Assembly: GCF_964340395.1 (NCBI RefSeq)
Contig: NW_027554292.1
Location: forward strand, 62,001-126,000
From: Glandiceps talaboti
Taxonomy: Eukaryota > Hemichordata > Enteropneusta > Spengelidae
Length of the DNA: 64,000 bases
Direction: 5' to 3'
The translations under genes and the position numbers were made by a program. The stretch's first letter is position 1. Each line of letters opens with the position of its first letter. The notes beneath the pieces are model-generated. The model was not told the origin of the DNA. It worked only from the letters and a program-made list of their open reading frames with translations, and ran no database searches. Positions 55,901-64,000 of this stretch are shown here, piece by piece.

Positions 55901-58900
55901 CCAGTTTTGATCAGGTTTGACCGGTTTTAAACCTGTGTTGACTGGTTTTGATCGGTTTTGACTTGTTTTCACCAGTTTTGGAATGGTTTCACCTGTTTAT
56001 AACCAATTTGGAAGGTTTTGACCGGTATTGACTCATTTTCATCAGTTTTGGTCCGCCTTGGATAGGTTTTCGACCGGTTTGGACCGTTTGGACAGGTTTG
56101 CACAGGTTTTGACTCATTTAAACCTGTACAGAACAGGTTTGGACAGGTGTCGACCGGTTTGCGGTTTGGTCTGGTTTTGACAGTATTGTTTATGTTTTAA
56201 CTAATTATGATCGGATTTGACTGGTTTACAACCGGTATGGACAGCTTTTGACCTTTGTTGTCTTGTTTGCAATGGTTTTGGACCGGTTTGGACAGGTTGT
56301 GACCTGTTTGGAATGGTTTTGGACAGGTTTGGACCGGTTTGGACAGGTTTTGGACCGGTTTTGATATGTTTGCACAGGTTTTGACCAGTTTTGATCAGTT
56401 TTGACCGGTTTAAAACCAGTGTTGACTGGTTTTGATCAGTTTTGACTTGTTTGCACTGGTTTGCGACCGGTTTGGACCGGTTTTGAAAGGTTTCGACAGG
56501 TTTTGACAAGTTTTGATCGGTTTTGACGGGTTTTGAGTTGTTTGCACCTATTTTTGACCGGTTTGGACCGGTTTGACAGGTTTTGACCAGTTTTGATCTG
56601 TTTTCACCTGTATATAACCAATTTGGAAGGTTTTGACCGGTATTGACTCATTTTCACCAGTTTTGGTCCGCCTTGGATTGGTTTTCGACCGGTTTGGACC
56701 GTTTGGACAGGTTTGCACAGGTTTTGACTCATTTAAACCTGTACAGAACAGGTTTGGACAGGTGTCGACCGGTTTGCGGTTTGGTCGGGTTTTGACAGTA
56801 TTGTTTATGTTTTAACTAATAATGATCGGATTTGACTGGTTTAAAACCGGTATGGACAGGTTTTGACCTTTTTTGTCTTGTTTGCATAGGTTTGGACAGG
56901 TTGTGACCGGTTTGGAATGGTTTTGGACAGGTTTGGACCGGTTTGGACAGGTTTTGGACAGGTTTTGATATGTTTGCACAGGTTTTGACCAGTTTTGATC
57001 TGTTTTGACCGGTTTAAAACCAGTGTTGACTGGTTTTGACTGGTTTTGACTCATTTACATCGGTTATGGACTGGTTCGGAAAGGTTTTGACTGGTTTGGA
57101 ATTGTTTTTGACAGGTTTGCACAGGTTTGCACACGTTTTGATCGGTTTTGACTTGCTTGCATTGGTTTTGGACCGGATTTGATCAGTTTTGACTCAGTTT
57201 TAACTGGTTTAAAAATGGTTTTGGATAGGTTTGGACAGGTTTTGACTGGTTTTGAATGGTCTTGGACAGGTTTTCACTGGTTTTGACCAGTTTTGACCAG
57301 TTTTGACAGTTTTCCGACCCATTTAGACCAGTTTTGACAGGTTTGGACAGGTTTGGACCAGTTTTGACCAGTTTTCACTTGGTTTCCGACCGGTTTGGAC
57401 CGGTTTTAAAAGGTTTTGACAGGTTTAGACAAGTTTCGATGGGTTTTGACGGGTTTTAAGTTGTTTGCACCTATTTTTGACCGGTTTGGACCGGTTTGAC
57501 AGGTTTGGACAGGTTTTGACCAGTTTTCACTTGTTTTAAACCGGTTTGCGACAGGTTTTGACCAGTTTTGATCAGTTTTGACCGGTTTTAAACCTGTGTT
57601 GACTGGTTTTGATCGATTTTGACTTGTTTTGCACCAGTTTTGGACTGTTTTCGATAGGTTTCGACAGGTTTGAACCGGTTTTGACAGGTTTTGACCAGTT
57701 TTAAACCGGTGTTGACTGGTTTTGATCAGTTTTGACTTGTTTGCACTGGTTTTGGACCGGTTTGGATAGGTTTTGGACCGGTTTGGACCGGTTTGGACAG
57801 GTTTGGACAGGTTTTGACAAGTTTTGACTGGTTTTGACGGGTTTTGAGTTGTTTGCACCTATTTTGGACAGGTTTGGATAGGTTTTTGACCGGTTTGGAG
57901 AGGTTTGACCTGTTTGCACAGGTTTTGACCAGTTTTCACTGGTTTTAAACCGGTTTGCGACAGGTTTTGACCAGTTTTGATCAGTTTTGATCGGTTTTAA
58001 ACCGGTGTTGACTGGTTTTGATCAGTTTTGACTTGTTTGCACTGGTTTTGGACCAGTTTGGATGGGTTTTCGACCGGTTTTGAAAGGTTTGGACAGGTTT
58101 TGACAAGTTTTGATCGGTTCTGACGGGTTTTGAGTTGTTTGCACCTATTTTTGACCGGTTTGGACCGGTTTGACAGGTTTGCACAGGTTTTGACCAGTTT
58201 TCACTGGTTTTAAACTGGTTTGCGACAGGTTTTGACCAGTTTTGATCAGGTTTGACCGGTTTTAAACCTGTGTTGACTGGTTTTGATCGGTTTTGACTTG
58301 TTTTCACCAGTTTTGGAATGGTTTCGATAGGTTTTGACAGGTTTGAACCAGTTTTGACAGGTTTTGACCAGTTTTGATCTGTTTTCACCTGTTTATAACC
58401 AATTTGGAAGGTTTTGACCGGTATTGACTCATTTTCATCAGTTTTGGTCCGCCTTGGATAGGTTTTCGACCGGTTTGGACCGTTTGGACAGGTTTGCACA
58501 GGTTTTGACTCATTTAAACCTGTACAGAACAGGTTTGGACAGGTGTCGACCGGTTTGCGGTTTGGTCGGGTTTTGACAGTATTGTTTATGTTTTAACTAA
58601 TTATGATCGGATTTGACTGGTTTAAAACCGGTATGGACAGCTTTTGACCTTTGTTGTCTTGTTTGCAATGGTTTTGGACCGGTTTGGACAGGTTGTGACC
58701 TGTTTGGAATGGTTTTGGACAGGTTTGGACCGGTTTGGACAGGTTTTGGACCGGTTTTGATATGTTTGCACAGGTTTTGACCAGTTTTGATCAGTTTTGA
58801 CCGGTTTAAAACCAGTGTTGACTGGTTTTGATCAGTTTTGACTTGTTTGCACTGGTTTTCGACCGGTTTGGACCGGTTTTGAAAGGTTTCGACAGGTTTT

Positions 58901-61900
58901 GACAAGTTTTGATCGGTTTTGACGGGTTTTGAGTTGTTTGCACCTATTTTTGACCGGTTTGGACCGGTTTGACAGGTTTTGACCAGTTTTGATCTGTTTT
59001 CACCTGTATATAACCAATTTGGAAGGTTTTGACCGGTATTGACTCATTTTCACCAGTTTTGGTCCGCCTTGGATTGGTTTTCGACCGGTTTGGACCGTTT
59101 GGACAGGTTTGCACAGGTTTTGACTCATTTAAACCTGTACAGAACAGGTTTGGACAGGTGTCGACCGGTTTGCGGTTTGGTCGGGTTTTGACAGTATTGT
59201 TTATGTTTTAACTAATTATGATCGGATTTGACTGGTTTAAAACCGGTATGGACAGGTTTTGACCTTTTTTGTCTTGTTTGCATAGGTTTGGACAGGTTGT
59301 GACCGGTTTGGAATGGTTTTGGACAGGTTTGGACCGGTTTGGACAGGTTTTGGACCGGTTTTGATATGTTTGCACAGGTTTTGACCAGTTTTGATCTGTT
59401 TTGACCGGTTTAAAACCAGTGTTGACTGGTTTTGACTGGTTTTGACTCATTTACATCGGTTATGGACTGGTTCGGAAAGGTTTTGACTGGTTTGGAATTG
59501 TTTTGGACAGGTTTGCACAGGTTTGCACAGGTTTTGATCGGTTTTGACTTGCTTGCATTGGTTTTGGACCGGATTTGACCAGTTTTGACTCAGTTTTAAC
59601 TGGTTTAAAAATGGTTTTGGATAGGTTTGGACAGGTTTTGACTGGTTTTGAATGGTCTTGGACAGGTTTTGACTGGTTTTGACCAGTTTTGACAGTTTTA
59701 CGACCCGTTTAGACCAGTTTTGACAGGTTTGGACAGGTTTGGACCAGTTTTGACCAGTTTTCACTTGGTTTTCGACCGGTTTGGACCGGTTTTGAAAGGT
59801 TTTGACAAGTTTTGATCGGTTTTGACGGGTTTTGAGTTGTTTGCACCTATTTTTGACCGGTTTGGACCAGTTTGACAGGTTTGCACAGGTTTTGACAAGT
59901 TTTCACTTGTTTTAAACCGGTTTGCGACAGGTTTTGACCAGTTTTGATCAGTTTTGACCGGTTTTAAACCTGTGTTGACTGGTTTTGATCGGTTTTGACT
60001 TGTTTGCACCAGTTTTGGACTGGTTTCGATAGGTTTCGACAGGTTTGAACCGGTTTTGACAGGTTTTGACCAGTTTTGATCAGTTTTGACCGGTTTTAAA
60101 CCGGTGTTGACTGGTTTTGATCGGTTTTGACTTGTTTGCACCAGTTTTGGACTGGTTTCGATAGGTTTCGACAGGTTTGAACCGGTTTTGACAGGTTTTG
60201 ACCAGTTTTGATCAGTTTTGACCGGTTTTAAACCGGTGTTGACTGGTTTTGATCAGTTTTGACTTGTTTGCACTGGTTTTGGACCGGTTTGGATAGGTTT
60301 TGGACCGGTTTGGACCGGTTTGGACAGGTTTGGACAGGTTTGGACAAGTTTTGACTGGTTTTGACGGGTTTTGAGTTGTTTGCACCTATTTTGGACAGGT
60401 TTGGATAGGTTTTTGACCGGTTTGGAGAGGTTTGACCTGTTTGCACAGGTTTTGACCAGTTTTCACTGGTTTTAAACCGGTTTGCGACAGGTTTTGACCA
60501 GTTTTGATCAGTTTTGATCGGTTTTAAACCGGTGTTGACTGGTTTTGATCAGTTTTGACTTGTTTGCACTGGTTTTGGACCAGTTTGGATGGGTTTTCGA
60601 CCGGTTTTGAAAGGTTTGGACAGGTTTTGACAAGTTTTGATCGGTTCTGACGGGTTTTGAGTTGTTTGCACCTATTTTTGACCGGTTTGGACCGGTTTGA
60701 CAGGTTTGCACAGGTTTTGACCAGTTTTCACTGGTTTTAAACTGGTTTGCGACAGGTTTTGACCAGTTTTGATCAGGTTTGACCGGTTTTAAACCGGTGT
60801 TGACTGGTTTTGATCGGTTTTGACTTGTTTTCACCAGTTTTGGAATGGTTTCGATAGGTTTCGACAGGTTTGAACCAGTTTTGACAGGTTTTGACCAGTT
60901 TTGATCTGTTTTCACCTGTATATAACCAATTTGGAAGGTTTTGACCGGTATTGACTCATTTTCACCAGTTTTGGTCCGCCTTGGATAGGTTTTCGACCGG
61001 TTTGGACCGTTTGGACAGGTTTGCACAGGTTTTGACTCATTTAAACCTGTACAGAACAGGTTTGGACAGGTGTCGACCGGTTTGCGGTTTGGTCGGGTTT
61101 TGACAGTATTGTTTATGTTTTAACTAATTATGATCGGATTTGACTGGTTTAAAACCGGTATGGACAGGTTTTGACCTTTTTTGTCTTGTTTGCAATGGTT
61201 GTGGACCGGTTTGGACAGGTTGTGACCGGTTTGGAATGGTTTTGGACAGGTTTTGACCGGTTTGGGAGGTTTTGGACCGGTTTTGATATATTTGCACAGG
61301 TTTTCACCAGTTTTGATCAGTTTTGACCGGTTTAAAACCAGTGTTGACTAGTTTTGATCAGTTTTGACTTGTTTGTACTGGTTTTCGACCGGTTTGGACC
61401 GGTTTTGAAAGGTTTGGACAGGTTTTGACAAGTTTTGATCGGGTTTGACGGGTTTTGAGTTGTTTGCACCTATTTTTGACCGGTTTGGACCGGTTTGACC
61501 AGTTTTGATCTGTTTTCACCTGTATATAACCAATTTGGAATGTTTTGACCGGTATTGACTCATTTTCACCAGTTTTGGTCCGCCTTGGATAGGTTTTCGA
61601 CCGGTTTGGACCGTTTGGACAGGTTTGCACAGGTTTTGACTCATTTAAACCTGTACAGAACAGGTTTGGACAGGTGTCGACCGGTTTGCGGTTTGGTCGG
61701 GTTTTGACAGTATTGTTTATGTTTTAACTAATTATGATCGGATTTGACTGGTTTAAAACCGGTATGGACAGGTTTTGACCTTTTTTGTCTTGTTTGCATT
61801 GGTTTGGACAGGTTGTGACCGGTTTGGAATGGTTTTGGACAGGTTTGGACCGGTTTGGACAGGTTTTGGACCGGTTTTGATATGTTTGCACAGGTTTTGA

Positions 61901-63545
61901 CCAGTTTTGATCTGTTTTGACCTGTTTAAAACCAGTGTTGACTTGTTTTGACTGGTTTTGACTCATTTACATCGGTTATTGACTGGTTCGGAAAGGTCTT
62001 GACTGGTTTGGAATTGTTTTGGACAGGTTTGCACAGGTTTGCACAGGTTTTGATCGGTTTTGACTTGCTTGCATTGGTTTTGGACCGGATTTGACCAGTT
62101 TTGACTCAGTTTTAACTGGTTTAAAAATGGTTTTGGATAGGTTTGGACAGGTTTTGACTGGTTTTGAATGGTCTTGGACAGGTTTTGACTGGTTTTGACC
62201 AGTTTTGACCAGTTTTGACAGTTTTTGACCCATTTAGACCAGTTTTGACAGGTTTTGACAGGTTTTGACAAGTTTTGATGGGTTTTGACGGGTTTTGAGT
62301 TGTTTGCACCTATTTTTGACCGGTTTGGACCGGTTTGACAGGTTTGCACAGGTTTTGACCAGTTTTCACTTGTTTTAAACCGGTTTGCGACAGGTTTTGA
62401 CCAGTTTTGATCAATTTTGACCGGTTTTAAACATGTGTTGACTGGTTTTGATCGGTTTTGACTTGTTTGCACCAGTTTTGGACTGGTTTCGATAGGTTTC
62501 GACAGGTTTTAACCGTTTTAAACCGGTTTTGACCAGTTTTGATCAGTTTTGACCGGTTTTAAACCGGTGTTGACTGGTTTTGATCAGTTTTGACTTTTTT
62601 GCACTGGTTTTGGTCCGTTTTGGATAGGTTTTGGACCGGTTTGGACCGGTTTTGACAGGTTTGGACAGGTTTTGACAAGTTTTGACTCGTTTTGACGGGT
62701 TTTGATTTGTTTGCACCTATTTGGGACAGGTTTGGATAGGTTTTTGACCGGTTTGGAGCGGTTTGACCTGTTTGCACAGGTTTTGACCAGTTTTCACTGG
62801 TTTTAAACCGGTTTGCCACAGGTTTTGACCAGTTTTGATCAGTTTTGATCGGTTTTAAACCGGTGTTGACTGGTTTTGATCAGTTTTGACTTGTTTGCAC
62901 TGGTTTTGGACCAGTTTGGATTGGTTTTCGACCGGTTTTGAAAGGTTTGGACAGGTTTTGACAAGTTTTGATCGGTTCTGACGTGTTTTGAGTTGTTTGC
63001 ACCTATTTTTGACCGGTTTGGACCGGTTTGACAGGTTTGCACAGGTTTTGACCTGTTTTCACTGGTTTTTAACTGGTTTGCGACAGGTTTTGACCAGTTT
63101 TGATCAGGTTTGACCGGTTTTAAACCGGTGTTGACTGGTTTTAATCGGTTTTGACTTGTTTTCACCAGTTTTGGAATGGTTTCGATAGGTTTCGACAGGT
63201 TTGAACCAGTTTTGACAGGTTTTGACCAGTTTTGATCTGTTTTCACCTGTTTATAACCAATTTGGAAGGTTTTGACCGATATTGACTCATTTTCACCAGT
63301 TTTGGTCCGCCTTGGATAGGTTTTCGACCGGTTTGGACCGTTTGGACAGGTTTGCACAGGTTTTGACTCATTTAAACCTGTACAGAACAGGTTTGGACAG
63401 GTGTCGACCTGTTTGGACCGTTTTTACAGGTTTGCACAGGTTTTGACTCATTTAAACCTGTACAGAACAGGTTTGGACAGGTGTCGACCGGTTTGCGGTT
63501 TGGTCGGGTTTTGACAGTATTGTTTATGTTTTAACTAATTATGAT
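49969..63545. repeat. Recurrent landmark segment of satellite B (higher-order unit marker)
   Basis: A segment including CAGGTGTCGACCGGTTTGCG and, further on, TTTATGTTTTAACTAATTAT interrupts the 11-bp pattern. It recurs near 50,000, 51,885, 52,710, 55,190, 56,150, 56,765, 58,550, 59,160, 61,075, 61,680 and 63,485. From 56,150 on the spacing alternates about 0.6 kb and 1.8-1.9 kb, a higher-order period of about 2.4-2.5 kb. The 60-codon plus frames at 56,633-56,815 and 59,029-59,211 encode the same peptide, 2,396 bp apart. Confidence 0.85.
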
Positions 63546-64000
63546 CGGATTTGACTGGTTTAAAACCGGTATGGACAGGTTTTGACCTTTTTTTCTTGTT
63601 TGCAATGGTTTTGGACCGGTTTGGACAGGTTGTGACCGGTTTGGAATGGTTTTGGACAGGTTTGGACCGGTTTGGACAGGTTTTGGACCGGTTTTGATAT
63701 GTTTGCACAGGTTTTGACCAGTTTTGATCAGTTTTGACCGGTTTAAAACCAGTGTTGACTGGTTTTGATCAGTTTTGACTTGTTTGCACTGGTTTTCGAC
63801 CGGTTTGGACCGGTTTTGAAAGGTTTTGACAGGTTTTGACAAGTTTTGATCGGTTTTGACGGGTTTTGAGTTCTTTGCACCTATTTTTGACCGGTTTGGA
63901 CCGGTTTGACAGGTTTGCACTGGTTTTGACCAGATTTCACTGGTTTTAAACTGGTTTCGACTGGTTTTGACCAGTTTTCACTGGTTTTAAACCGGTTTGC

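Larger units (their letters stand above)
47031..64000. repeat. Satellite B: tandem array of an 11-bp-type unit with higher-order structure
   Basis: The array is built of GTCAAAACCTGTCCAAACCG-like text (plus orientation to about 49,690) or its complement GGTTTTGACAGGTTTGGACC (after 49,695). The basic period is about 11 bp, with substitutions such as ACCGGT, ACCAGT, ACAGGT and CAAGT. It contains few stop codons, so long frames with repeated SKPVKTxQNxSKPV peptides occur in several registers; none is a gene. Landmark segments recur (see the separate entry). The right end is outside the window. Confidence 0.97.

Noticed and set aside
49632-63920. Dozens of open frames of 60-172 codons with SKPVKT/QNRSKPV repeats
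   Set aside because: They are the 11-bp satellite translated; the same peptides appear in other frames, and starts and stops vary with satellite mutations.

Overview
This is non-bacterial, AT-rich repetitive DNA, almost certainly from an animal (metazoan) nuclear genome. The evidence is a 20 kb satellite, a 17 kb second satellite, a Penelope-like retroelement with a GIY-YIG endonuclease, and a decayed Polinton/Maverick (adintovirus-like) element. Host species cannot be fixed from the sequence; scattered AAGGTCAAAGGTCA-like text and tetranucleotide microsatellites are compatible with a marine invertebrate, but that is only an impression. No rRNA, tRNA, CRISPR or clear host gene is visible.

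Layout: (1) 1-20,095, satellite A, an 18/19-bp unit around CCTAAGTCCTAAATCATAA arranged in higher-order blocks of about 1.4-3.2 kb. (2) 20,096-26,000, intergenic DNA with a long (AATC)n tract and a tandem duplication of about 392 bp carrying strong hairpins. (3) 26,020-28,870, a minus-strand Penelope-like element broken by frameshifts, with (TATG)n on both sides. (4) 28,870-31,690, intergenic DNA with simple repeats and one copy of a 209-bp dispersed repeat. (5) about 31,690-47,030, the left and central part of a Polinton-like element. (6) 47,030-64,000, satellite B, built from a unit of about 11 bp near GGTTTTGACCG, with orientation switches and a higher-order period near 2.4 kb.

The Polinton-like segment is the biologically rich part. 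Minus strand, right to left: two fibre-like genes, a membrane protein, a retroviral-type integrase with a C-terminal chromodomain, several conserved element genes, the major capsid protein candidate, a packaging ATPase remnant and small membrane proteins. Plus strand: a possible penton/minor capsid protein, a zinc-finger protein and the N-terminal part of a B-family DNA polymerase, which is cut off by satellite B. Most key genes are damaged (in-frame stops, frameshifts, an internal ATPase deletion, polymerase truncation), so this is an endogenous relic. Several genes are still open, and many have an AT-rich, often palindromic TATATA box close to the start codon, as expected of a compact viral genome. 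Several frame breaks fall in homopolymer runs and could be sequence errors.

All of the long open frames in satellite B are by-products of an 11-bp period that lacks stop codons, not genes.
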